From assembly GCA_027622655.1 (NCBI GenBank), contig JAQBYI010000008.1, forward strand, positions 1 through 64,000: DNA of 64,000 bases, in the 5' to 3' direction. The DNA comes from Gemmatimonadota bacterium. GTDB lineage: Bacteria > Gemmatimonadota > Gemmatimonadetes > Gemmatimonadales > Gemmatimonadaceae. This document shows positions 16,319-24,449 of the stretch, one piece after another. Each line of letters begins with the position of its first letter. The first letter of the stretch is position 1. A program made the position numbers and the translations under genes. Below the pieces are notes generated by a model that searched no databases, was not told where the DNA came from, and worked only from the letters and a program-made list of their open reading frames with translations.

Positions 16319-18508
16319 TTGTCACTCCAATCAGCATTCTCACGCGCCATCCTGGCGCTCACGGTGGTATCGACAGCAGCCGCGGCGCAGCAAGGGCCGC
16401 CCTCGACATCGAACGATTCAAGTGGCAGCGCGCTCGTGCGAGCGACTGCCCTCAAGACCGTGACCGTGACGGCGACGCGGACGGCAAGGGACGTTCGCGA
16501 CGTTGCGGCTCCCGTGCTCGTGATCGACTCGCTCGCGATCCGGTCGCAAGTCTCGACTGGAACTACCGACCTCCTCCGCACGCAACCAGGCGTGGATGTG
16601 GTTGGCACCGGCGTCAATCAGGCGCGCCCGATGATTCGCGGCCAGCGAGGTCAGCGCATCCTCCTTCTTGAGGATGGCATGCGCCTCAACAACTCTCGCC
16701 GACAACAGGATTTTGGCGAGATACCGGCGCTCGTTGACGCCGACCAGCTGACACGAATCGAAATCGTGCGCGGCCCCGCCTCGGTTCTGTATGGAACGGA
16801 CGCCATCGGTGGCGTCATCAATCTCATCACGAGATCACCGCGCATGGACGGCCCGGAAAAACTGTCCGGCCGGATGGGTTACCAGTACGGCGGCGCCGGG
16901 GGCGTCAGCAAGACGACGGCTAATTTTGGCGGCAGGTCCGGCAAGTGGGCCTTCGATCTCGGAGGCTCGGCGCGCGTCGCGGGGGACTACGACGCGCCCG
17001 CCGGATCCTATGGCGACGTGACGCTAGCGAACACGACGCCACTGCAGAACAGCGGCGTACGGGACCAGAACGTCGCGGGTACGCTCGCCTGGCGTCCGCG
17101 CAGCGCGTTCGATGTGTTTGCCAAGTTCGAACAGTACACGGCGGCCAACGCAGGGTTCGGATATGTCCCGCCGACACTGATCGGGGCCGACCCCACGCAG
17201 ATCGAGATCCTCTACCCGAAGCAGAACTTTGGCAAGTTCAGTGCCGGACTGCACGCGGGCGCGCTCGGAATGGCAGTAGCAGACCGGTTCGACTTTACGG
17301 CGTATCGACAGCGAAACAGGCGCGATCTGGCGCAGCACATCTTCGCGTTCTTTGGCCCAGGTACGCCCCCGGGCGCCGGGATAGACATTGAGACGGCGAA
17401 CTTCACCGACATCACGTCTTCCGGGTTCCGCGCCGAGGCGTCGAAGGTGCTGAATCGCACGATCGTGACGTACGGGGCTGACCTTTTCAACGACAACTCG
17501 GTCAACACAGATTCCAGCAAGACAACGGTCGTCGGCTTCGGCCCACCCACGCCGCGGTACGGCAGTACGCCGACGGTGCCCAACGCGTCACTCACGAGCT
17601 ACGGCGCGTTTGCCCAGGCCGACATGCGATTGCACGAGCGATTTTCGCTGATCGTGGGCGGGCGGAGTCAGTTCGTCGAAAGTTCGCCGAAGGCAACAGC
17701 CGGCCGAACCGACGCGATCGCCAGTCACTCGAACGGAACGGGCGTCTACGCGGTGAACGCGGTCTGGCGGTTCGACGACCGAACATCGCTCGTTGCGACG
17801 GCCGGCCGTGGATTCCGCTCACCGAACCTCGTCGAGCGGTACTTCGACGGTCCGACGCCCGAAGGTTCCGCGTTCCAGAAAGCCGCGCCGGAACTACTCG
17901 CCGAGACGAGCTTCAACGTGGACGGTGGCGTGAAATACCGGAACGGCCGGGTGACCGGCGAAGCGTCGCTCTTCCAGAACGACATTCGCGACGCGATCAT
18001 CGCCGCGCCAACCGGTGATAAGCAAGGCACGCTTCCCATTTACCAGAATGTGAACGTCGGCAGGCTGCGTTCGAAAGGCGTCGAGATCACGGCCACTGCG
18101 ATGCTCGACTACGGTTTCACCGCGAGCACGAACTACTCGACAGTAAAATCGTCGAACCTGGCGCAGGCCAATGTCCCGGTCGGCGACACATATGCGAGCA
18201 AGCTGAACGTGAAGCTCGGCTGGGTAGAAAATTCCGGCCGATTCTGGGCTGAGTACGCCGTTCGTCGTAACGGCGAGCAGAAGGACATCGTGGCCACGGC
18301 CAGCCCGGTCGGTACGGTGCTGCCGGCGTTCACGCTGCAGTCGGCACGCGTCGGAATGCGCGGATGGAGCTTCGGCAGCCTCCGGCAGGACGTCACGGTC
18401 GGCGTCAACAACATCGGCAACGTGCTGTACACCGAAACCGCAAATGCGTCGTTCTTCCGGCCCGAGCCTGGGAGGCACTTCGCCATCGCGCTGTCGACGG
18501 CGTTCTAA
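16319..18508 (+). CDS. TonB-dependent outer-membrane receptor
   Basis: 729 residues from a TTG start with AGGATC 7 bases upstream. The signal peptide ends AAAA before Gln. The plug domain runs about 45-160 (VTVTATRTARDVRDVAAPVLVID, MIRGQRGQRILLLEDGMRLNNSR, IEIVRGPASVLYGTDAIGGVINLITR), followed by a 22-strand-type barrel ending FRPEPGRHFAIALSTAF with terminal Phe. Ligand unknown: the layout is like siderophore, heme or metal receptors, but its position after pnuC, the riboside kinase and a two-component system makes a nucleoside-like ligand possible. Confidence 0.9.
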   Translation: MSLQSAFSRAILALTVVSTAAAAQQGPPSTSNDSSGSALVRATALKTVTVTATRTARDVRDVAAPVLVIDSLAIRSQVSTGTTDLLRTQPGVDVVGTGVNQARPMIRGQRGQRILLLEDGMRLNNSRRQQDFGEIPALVDADQLTRIEIVRGPASVLYGTDAIGGVINLITRSPRMDGPEKLSGRMGYQYGGAGGVSKTTANFGGRSGKWAFDLGGSARVAGDYDAPAGSYGDVTLANTTPLQNSGVRDQNVAGTLAWRPRSAFDVFAKFEQYTAANAGFGYVPPTLIGADPTQIEILYPKQNFGKFSAGLHAGALGMAVADRFDFTAYRQRNRRDLAQHIFAFFGPGTPPGAGIDIETANFTDITSSGFRAEASKVLNRTIVTYGADLFNDNSVNTDSSKTTVVGFGPPTPRYGSTPTVPNASLTSYGAFAQADMRLHERFSLIVGGRSQFVESSPKATAGRTDAIASHSNGTGVYAVNAVWRFDDRTSLVATAGRGFRSPNLVERYFDGPTPEGSAFQKAAPELLAETSFNVDGGVKYRNGRVTGEASLFQNDIRDAIIAAPTGDKQGTLPIYQNVNVGRLRSKGVEITATAMLDYGFTASTNYSTVKSSNLAQANVPVGDTYASKLNVKLGWVENSGRFWAEYAVRRNGEQKDIVATASPVGTVLPAFTLQSARVGMRGWSFGSLRQDVTVGVNNIGNVLYTETANASFFRPEPGRHFAIALSTAF

Positions 18509-19221
18509 TGCGTTCGGCGGTCCACTTCATTCCTATCGCGACGACGATCCTCGCGCTCGTGTTTTCCGTCGAGCTCTTTCGGCGGTGGCGCAAGCGCGGA
18601 GGGCGTCACCATCTCTGGTTCGCTATTGGCGCGCTTACGTATGCCGCAGGAACGATTACCGAATCTGCAACGACGCTCTTCGGATGGAACGAGGCGGTGT
18701 TCCGCGCATGGTACATCTCGGGTGCACTGATGGGCGGTGCACCGCTGGCGCAGGGTTCGGTGTACCTCCACCTCAAGCGCCGGACCGCGGACCGACTGAC
18801 GGTGGCGTTGATCGTGGCGATCGTGACCGCGAGCGTGTTCGTACTCGCGAGTCCTGTCAGATCGGAACTGGTCGAGCAGTACCGGCTGACCGGGAGCGTG
18901 TTTGAATGGTCGTGGGTGCGTGCATTCAGCCCCTTCATCAATACCTACGCGTTTGTCTTCCTCGTCGGTGGCGCGCTGATCTCCGCGCGCCACTTCGCGA
19001 AATCGCTGACGACGCGCGACAAGTTCGTCGGAAACGTGATGATCGCGATTGGCGCGCTGCTCCCAGGCATCGGCGGAACATTTACGCGCTTCGGCTACAC
19101 GGAAGTGCTGTACGTGACCGAGTTCGTGGGGCTCGCGCTGATCTTTGCCGGGTACCGGCTGGTGATCGCCACGCCTGTCGCTATCGAGCCCTTGGAGGTG
19201 CCGCGTCGAGTCGCCGCATAA
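18508..19221 (+). CDS. Seven-helix membrane protein, sensor-domain-like
   Basis: 237 residues, start overlapping the receptor stop (TAATG). About seven membrane helices and no soluble domain. FRRWRKRGGRHHLWFAIGALTYA after helix 1 has the same spacing of Arg, His, Trp and Tyr as WRRGREPHFGWWTVAFGIYA in the histidine kinase at 14180-15508, so it may be a free sensor bundle from the same family. I know no characterised relative. Its last 41 bases overlap the convergent M28 peptidase gene. Confidence 0.7.
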   Translation: MRSAVHFIPIATTILALVFSVELFRRWRKRGGRHHLWFAIGALTYAAGTITESATTLFGWNEAVFRAWYISGALMGGAPLAQGSVYLHLKRRTADRLTVALIVAIVTASVFVLASPVRSELVEQYRLTGSVFEWSWVRAFSPFINTYAFVFLVGGALISARHFAKSLTTRDKFVGNVMIAIGALLPGIGGTFTRFGYTEVLYVTEFVGLALIFAGYRLVIATPVAIEPLEVPRRVAA

Positions 19222-20122
19222 AATCGGCTACGGTCGTGGCGCTGCGGAAGAAGAATCCCGGCTCTATGCGGTTCGGAAAATCCGTCGGCTTGTGGTAGTC
19301 CGGGTGATCTTCGACGCCGAAATAGATCCACGGAATCTTCTTCTCATGGAACGATCCATGGTCCGACTGGGTCGTCCAGTCCTCGTGCCCTCCGCCGGAG
19401 TCGTGACCGGCCTTGAGCGTCACGCCTGAGACCTTGATCGTCGCGTCGAGAAGCGGCTTGAACTGCGGATTCGGCGTCGTGCCAGCGGCATAGAGTTCGC
19501 CCTTCTCATTCCGGCCCACCATGTCGAGGTTCACGTTCGCGATGATGCTCGCGAGCGGAACAGGCGGGTCGGCGACGAATGCACGGGAGCCGAGCAGTCC
19601 CGTTTCTTCACCGTCCCAAAGCGCGATGATCACGGAATGAGCCGGGGGATGCGCCTTGAGCCACGCAGCGATTGCGAGCACCGCGGACGTGCCCGACGCG
19701 TTGTCGTCTGCGCCCGGAAAGACCTGCTCGTTCCGGACACCAACGTGATCGTAGTGCGCCGAAAGAACGATGTACCGATCGGGCGTGCGCGTTCCCTTGA
19801 CGAGCGCGACGAGGTTCGTGCCTGCGACTGTCATTCCACCACGGCCCTGCGTGGTGAACGGCATGGTGAAATCGTCTCCCTGCATCGGCGCGTTTCCGAT
19901 GGCCTTGAGGCGGGCGAGCAGGTACGTGCGCGCGCGCTCACCACCCGGCGTACCGATGCGGCGACCCTCCATCGAGTCGGCCGCCAGTGCAAAGAGATCG
20001 CGGACGAGCTGAGCGGAGTCGAGTTGCGGAATCTGAGCGAGGGCCTGCCTGGGACCCGAGGCTATTGTGGCTGCAGCGAGCAGCAATGCGAAGAGCAAGG
20101 CGAACAAACGGGAGGTCGGCAT
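19181..20122 (-). CDS. Secreted M28 family zinc aminopeptidase
   Basis: 313 residues from ATG 20122. The signal peptide ends RQALA before Gln. M28 ligands occur in order: His and Asp in VLSAHYDHVG, bridging Asp in GADDNASGTSA, catalytic Glu pair in ALWDGEETGLLGSRAF, Asp in VNLDMVGR, and a final His in DYHKPTDF. It should remove N-terminal amino acids in the periplasm or outside. A longer frame upstream to 20191 lacks a signal peptide start and is disfavoured. Confidence 0.9.
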   Translation of the reverse strand: MPTSRLFALLFALLLAAATIASGPRQALAQIPQLDSAQLVRDLFALAADSMEGRRIGTPGGERARTYLLARLKAIGNAPMQGDDFTMPFTTQGRGGMTVAGTNLVALVKGTRTPDRYIVLSAHYDHVGVRNEQVFPGADDNASGTSAVLAIAAWLKAHPPAHSVIIALWDGEETGLLGSRAFVADPPVPLASIIANVNLDMVGRNEKGELYAAGTTPNPQFKPLLDATIKVSGVTLKAGHDSGGGHEDWTTQSDHGSFHEKKIPWIYFGVEDHPDYHKPTDFPNRIEPGFFFRSATTVADFMRRLDAAPPRAR

Positions 20123-20268
20123 TCCGGAAGATATCCCGTCTGGGCGTGGAACGAGGCGGCTCCGCGAGCTAGAATGACGAATCCCCAACAAACCGAAATA
20201 CCGATGTCGATCACCTACGGCAGAGCGGGCTGAGCATATGGCGATCGCGAACGCGGGCGAGCAGTAGG

Positions 20269-20760
20269 ATGGCTGGTTCCGGCCGTCGCCGGCCGCGACG
20301 AGGAGGCCCGGGCAGGGGCGCGACCGCGGAAACGTCGCAGCCCACCGGGCGTGCGGCCTACCAAGACACCCGTGCCTGGCTCCTCCGGACGCACGGTCAC
20401 GTCTGCGCCTACTGCGGCCTCGATTTTCCAGCTCGGTCGCTTACGCTCGACCATGTGACGCCGCGACGCGGTCAGTCGGCGTACGATCGGCGCGACAACC
20501 TCGTTCTTGCGTGCACGCGTTGCAACACTGCCAAGTCCGACAAGTCGTTCCTGGCGTGGGTGCTCGGTGCGCGCACGCGAGCTACGCACCTCTACCGGTA
20601 CGGCCAGCACCTGAGCGAGGGAATCCTCGAGGTACTCCGCCCAATGGTCGACGAGGACGTGGTCATACCGTCCAAGCCGAAGCCGAAACCGAAGAAGCGG
20701 CCGCCGAAGCAGAAATTTGCGCCCCACCCGGACGACGGAACGTCGCCGTACCTCGACTAG
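20269..20760 (+). CDS. HNH endonuclease
   Basis: 163 residues. The core VCAYCGLDFPARSLTLDHVTPRRGQSAYDRRDNLVLACTRCNTAKSD is an HNH nuclease with two CxxC zinc pairs and the catalytic DH. Both ends are basic and disordered (RRRPRRGGPGRG; PKPKPKKRPPKQK). The opening and the adjacent DUF-free architecture match the abundant stand-alone HNH proteins of unclear role (repair or restriction-like). It is not next to methylase or phage genes, so a restriction role has no support here. Confidence 0.88.
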   Translation: MAGSGRRRPRRGGPGRGATAETSQPTGRAAYQDTRAWLLRTHGHVCAYCGLDFPARSLTLDHVTPRRGQSAYDRRDNLVLACTRCNTAKSDKSFLAWVLGARTRATHLYRYGQHLSEGILEVLRPMVDEDVVIPSKPKPKPKKRPPKQKFAPHPDDGTSPYLD

Positions 20761-20765
20761 GCAGG

Positions 20766-20784
20766 CCGCTGGCGCCGCCAGCGG
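20766..20784. terminator. Hairpin between convergent genes
   Basis: Perfect 8-bp stem CCGCTGGC/GCCAGCGG with a 3-base loop, lying in the 40-base gap between the HNH stop and the glycosidase stop. A short U-tract is absent on both strands, so it is at best a weak intrinsic terminator or a Rho-assisted pause. Confidence 0.4.
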
Positions 20785-20800
20785 TGCGCGGCCGCCGGCG

Positions 20801-22024
20801 TCAGGGGCGCGCTACGACGATAAGGGCGTTTCCGACCGCCCGTTCGCCGGTAGCGTCTGACGGCTTGTTCACGACGCTGCCCTTCACGACAAGCGCCGTT
20901 GATCCGCCCCCGTCAAAGTTGAGCGCGTTCCACGAGCGGTACTCGCCCATGAATAGAGCGAGCTCGCGCAGCGTCATCCCAACACTAGTCTCCGAGCGCC
21001 CATCTACGGTGACGAGGTAGACCGTCGAACTGTCGCGGCTGAACCCGATCGCGCTCCGGGGATGCCGCGCTTCGGCGTTGCTCGAAAGCGTCCCCTCATC
21101 CCAGGGGGCACGCACGGCGGCCAGCTGGCCGGCGGAGAGAATGCGCGGCCATCCGCCTATCAGGAGTCGCGGAAACAAGCGCGGAGCTGGCCGGAGAAGA
21201 TCAGCCTGCAGGGACGCCGCGCTCAGCACGATGGCAATCGAGTCGCCGGGCTTGAACGCTGCTAGCGTCTTCGACCGCGGACCGTAGGCGGCCAATACCG
21301 CCCCACCCGAGGGGATCACATTGCCGCCGACCTTCGTCGGTGGTCCCGCGATCACGTACACGGTCGAGTCATTCCGCCGGCTGACCACACGCAACGGCAC
21401 CTCGGCCATCACGCGCACCGTGTCCTGTGGTGTCGTACCGATGCGCCCGGTGTAGAGGACCGTCGCCTCGAGCGTCTTCGATTCAAGGTGGTTCAGCGCC
21501 GTCAGAGGGAAGGTCGTTCGAGCGTTGATATACACAGCTCCATCGAACACGTAGCGGTCCATCCGCGGCTTCCCGTCGGCGCCGATCGCAAACTGGGCGT
21601 GCGGGTTGTCGAACGTATCGTAGGGTGAGTCAGTGACGCGCACGCCCTTCCACCATTCGCCGTCAATCACCTGGTTGTTCTCGTTCTCGCCCGTGTTCAC
21701 GTCGAAGAAATCGGCGTTGATCGCGGCGAGCACACGCGCGGCGCCTTCGGGCTGCCGTGCGACCATCTCTGACACCTTTTCGCGTGCCACCAGTGAATCC
21801 TTGGCGCGCACGTGGCGCAGTTCACAGCCGCAGGCGGCCAGGTCAATCGAAACAAGATCGACGACCCACGGCCCGAAGTCTTTGCTAGTCATGTGGCGCC
21901 ACTGAACGCCTGGCGCGACATCAGTCACGGTTTCGACGAAGCGTGTCGGCAGGAACTCCACGCGCGATCGCTGAGCCGAAGCGGCAACCGGCAGCGCCGC
22001 GATCACCAGCCACCATCGCGTCAC
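20801..22024 (-). CDS. Secreted phosphodiester glycosidase (NAGPA/DUF2233)
   Basis: 407 residues from GTG 22024, overlapping the NamZ stop by 4 bases. The signal peptide is MTRWWLVIAALPVAASA, with Gln at +1. The family fold is visible in AAINADFFDV and the closing Gly/Asp-rich block (RHPRSAIGFSRDSSTVYLVTVDGR, NALNFDGGGSTALVVKG, ERAVGNALIVV), shared with the human uncovering enzyme NAGPA. In bacteria this family cleaves sugar-phosphate diesters or acts on wall sugars. Pairing with an exo-muramidase suggests cell-wall sugar recovery. Confidence 0.85.
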   Translation of the reverse strand: MTRWWLVIAALPVAASAQRSRVEFLPTRFVETVTDVAPGVQWRHMTSKDFGPWVVDLVSIDLAACGCELRHVRAKDSLVAREKVSEMVARQPEGAARVLAAINADFFDVNTGENENNQVIDGEWWKGVRVTDSPYDTFDNPHAQFAIGADGKPRMDRYVFDGAVYINARTTFPLTALNHLESKTLEATVLYTGRIGTTPQDTVRVMAEVPLRVVSRRNDSTVYVIAGPPTKVGGNVIPSGGAVLAAYGPRSKTLAAFKPGDSIAIVLSAASLQADLLRPAPRLFPRLLIGGWPRILSAGQLAAVRAPWDEGTLSSNAEARHPRSAIGFSRDSSTVYLVTVDGRSETSVGMTLRELALFMGEYRSWNALNFDGGGSTALVVKGSVVNKPSDATGERAVGNALIVVARP

Positions 22025-23256
22025 GGGTAGAGCCAGTACGGCCTCGTCATTGCCGCGAAACGAGCAGCATCCGCGTCCCACTTCGTGAGCAATGCGTCAA
22101 CCGTGCCGCCGTCCACCGCCGCCTTCAGCTCGTCGGTTCCCGCAAGCCGGTCGATCGAACCGCGCCACTCGAACTCCGCAGGGTGCCGCGCGTGAATCAC
22201 CTGCAACATCTTCACGCCCACGCGCACAGGCTCCACGCGATCGCGGTCGGTCACCACGACTCGTACGAACGGAATCGGCGACCCGCTCGCGATCTTCGCT
22301 CCGGGCGCGATCGTACGCTCAGCGGCCTCGAACCGAACTCCTGCGAGCCTCAACGCGTTTAGATCGGCGACCACTGCTCCGATGTCGGTAAGCCAGGGCG
22401 CGCCAATGAGCTCAAACGGCGCATCCGTGCCGCGTCCTTCGCTCAGGTTCGTTCCCTCGAAAAAAACTGTGCCCGGATAGAGCAACGCAGCGTTGAGCGA
22501 GCGGATGTTCGGCGATGGGTTTCTCCACGCGAGCCCGGTTTCGTCATACCACATCGACCGCAGGTACCCGGACATCGGCACGACGCGCACGTTGCCTTCG
22601 ATCAGCTTCTCACCGACGAGAAACCGAATCAGCTCGCCGGGTGTGAGTCCGTAGCGCAGGGCGACGGGGAACTGCCCTACGAACGACGAAAACTTTTGGT
22701 CGAGAATGTTGCCACCCACGCGATCGGCGCGGATGGGGTCGGGCCGGTCGAGCACGATGAATCCGACGTGCGCACGGGTGGCAGCAGCGGACAGCGCCAT
22801 CGTCCACTCATACGTATAGACTCGCGCTCCGACGTCCTGAATGTCGTACAACAGCACATCCACGTTCTCGAGCATCGCTTGTGTGGGCACCCTCGTGTCG
22901 CCGTAAAGTGAGAAAATGGGCACGCCGGTCGCCTCGTCCACTGTAGACGAAACTCTCTCCCCGGCTTCGGCGGTTCCGCGGAGCCCGTGCTCCGGTCCGA
23001 AGAGCGCAGTCAACCGAACGTTCGGTGCTCTGAAGAGCAGATCAATGCTGCTCGTGCCATCGCGCGCGCGCCCGGAGTGGTTGGTGATCAGCCCGACCCG
23101 TTTGCCCCCTATGAGATGCAGCGAGTCGCGCACGAGGACTTCGATGCCGGGAACTACCTGCCCTGACTGCGCTCCAACTGGAGTGACGGCCAGCGAAAGC
23201 GAGAGCGAAAGCGCTGGCGCGAGGAGCGTAACAGTGGCGGCGACTGGGATTCGCAT
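22021..23256 (-). CDS. namZ: NamZ-type exo-beta-N-acetylmuramidase (DUF1343)
   Basis: 411 residues. The signal peptide is repeat-encoded (LSLSLSLAV) and ends PVGA before Gln. DUF1343 landmarks: GKRVGLITNHSG, LFGPEHGLRG, FSLYGDTR, LLYDIQDVGARVYTY, FIVLDRPDP, GMs-like MWYDETGLAWRNPSPNI and FEGTNLSEGRGTDAPFE. NamZ of Bacillus removes non-reducing-end MurNAc from wall fragments; orthologues occur in Bacteroidota. It is translationally coupled to a phosphodiester glycosidase. A GATAAT hexamer 8 bases before the ATG hints at a leaderless or very short leader. Confidence 0.92.
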   Translation of the reverse strand: MRIPVAATVTLLAPALSLSLSLAVTPVGAQSGQVVPGIEVLVRDSLHLIGGKRVGLITNHSGRARDGTSSIDLLFRAPNVRLTALFGPEHGLRGTAEAGERVSSTVDEATGVPIFSLYGDTRVPTQAMLENVDVLLYDIQDVGARVYTYEWTMALSAAATRAHVGFIVLDRPDPIRADRVGGNILDQKFSSFVGQFPVALRYGLTPGELIRFLVGEKLIEGNVRVVPMSGYLRSMWYDETGLAWRNPSPNIRSLNAALLYPGTVFFEGTNLSEGRGTDAPFELIGAPWLTDIGAVVADLNALRLAGVRFEAAERTIAPGAKIASGSPIPFVRVVVTDRDRVEPVRVGVKMLQVIHARHPAEFEWRGSIDRLAGTDELKAAVDGGTVDALLTKWDADAARFAAMTRPYWLYP

Positions 23257-23379
23257 CCCGAGAGATTATCCGCACGGCCGCTGGGGCGCCACTCCGGATT
23301 CCGCGACCGGGCCGAGCGTCACCGGCGGCGCGCACCTGCCGCGCGGACAGTATTATGGTAGTCCAGCCCAGAGGACACG

Positions 23380-24417
23380 ATGAGCGCTGCGCGACCCCAC
23401 GGCCTGAAGCTCGCCACCGACGATCCGAGACCGGCGCCAAATGTGCCGCGTGCGGTGCCCGGCGACACGTTCGCCCGAAATCCGGGGATGCCGCTCGATC
23501 TGGATCTCGTGCTTTCCGTGCGCGTCAACCGTAGCGCCGTCGAGCGACGTGCGGCCACGATTCCAACGCGCCGAACCGTCAAGAAACAGTGGCAGGCCGC
23601 GTGGCTGTTGCGCGCGATCACCTTGATCGACCTGACGACGCTGTCGGGCGACGACACTCCGGGAAACGTGCGCCGGCTGTGCGCCAAGGCGATGCGCCCC
23701 CTGCGCGACGAACTGGAGCGCCAGCTCGGAGCGGAGAAGCTCGGCGTGACCTGCGGCGCGGCCTGCGTCTATCACGCGCTCGTTCCCACGGCCGTCGAGG
23801 CGCTGGCCGGCAGCGGCATTCCTGTCGCGGCGGTGAGCACCGGATTTCCGGCGGGGCTCTCACCGCTGCCGACGCGCATCGCCGAGGTGCGTGAGAGCGT
23901 CGCCGCGGGCGCACGGGAGATCGACATCGTCATCACGCGTGGCCACGTGCTCACCGGCGCGTGGGACGCACTGTACGACGAGGTACGCACGTTTCGCGAC
24001 GCGTGTGGTGACGCACACATGAAGGCGATCCTCGGCACGGGCGACCTGGCAACGCTTACCAACGTTGGGCGGGCGTCCATGGTCGCGATGATGGCCGGTG
24101 CGGATTTCATCAAGACAAGCACGGGGAAGGAAGGCGTAAACGCCACGCTCCCGATTTCGCTCGTCATGGTCAGAATGATTCGAGAATATTTTGAACAGAC
24201 GGGTCACCCAGTCGGCTACAAGCCGGCCGGCGGTATCCGTTCGGCTAAGAACGCCCTTGAGTATCTCTACCTGATGAAGGAAGAACTCGGCGAACGCTGG
24301 ATGCGCCCCGACCTGTTCCGCTTTGGCGCCTCCGGCCTACTGACCGACATCGAGCGCCAGCTCGACCACTTTGCGAACGGTCGATATGCAGCGGCGTATC
24401 GGCAGCCGATGGTGTGA
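23380..24417 (+). CDS. deoC: Deoxyribose-phosphate aldolase
   Basis: 345 residues, longer than the usual 220-260 because of an ~85-residue N-terminal lead. AGAGGA 5 bases before the ATG supports this start. DeoC motifs: IDLTTLSGDDTP, GVTCGAACVYHALVP, VAAVSTGFPAG, AREIDIVITRG, KAILGTGDL, the Schiff-base Lys in DFIKTSTGKEGVNAT, and VGYKPAGGIR. It splits deoxyribose 5-phosphate into glyceraldehyde 3-phosphate and acetaldehyde. The aldehyde dehydrogenase next door can take up the acetaldehyde. Confidence 0.96.
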   Translation: MSAARPHGLKLATDDPRPAPNVPRAVPGDTFARNPGMPLDLDLVLSVRVNRSAVERRAATIPTRRTVKKQWQAAWLLRAITLIDLTTLSGDDTPGNVRRLCAKAMRPLRDELERQLGAEKLGVTCGAACVYHALVPTAVEALAGSGIPVAAVSTGFPAGLSPLPTRIAEVRESVAAGAREIDIVITRGHVLTGAWDALYDEVRTFRDACGDAHMKAILGTGDLATLTNVGRASMVAMMAGADFIKTSTGKEGVNATLPISLVMVRMIREYFEQTGHPVGYKPAGGIRSAKNALEYLYLMKEELGERWMRPDLFRFGASGLLTDIERQLDHFANGRYAAAYRQPMV

Positions 24418-24449
24418 TCAGACGACAGACGACAAAACCGCGGAGCAAC

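Noticed and set aside
20269-20760. Restriction-modification or phage locus around the HNH nuclease
   Set aside because: No methylase, specificity or phage gene is adjacent.
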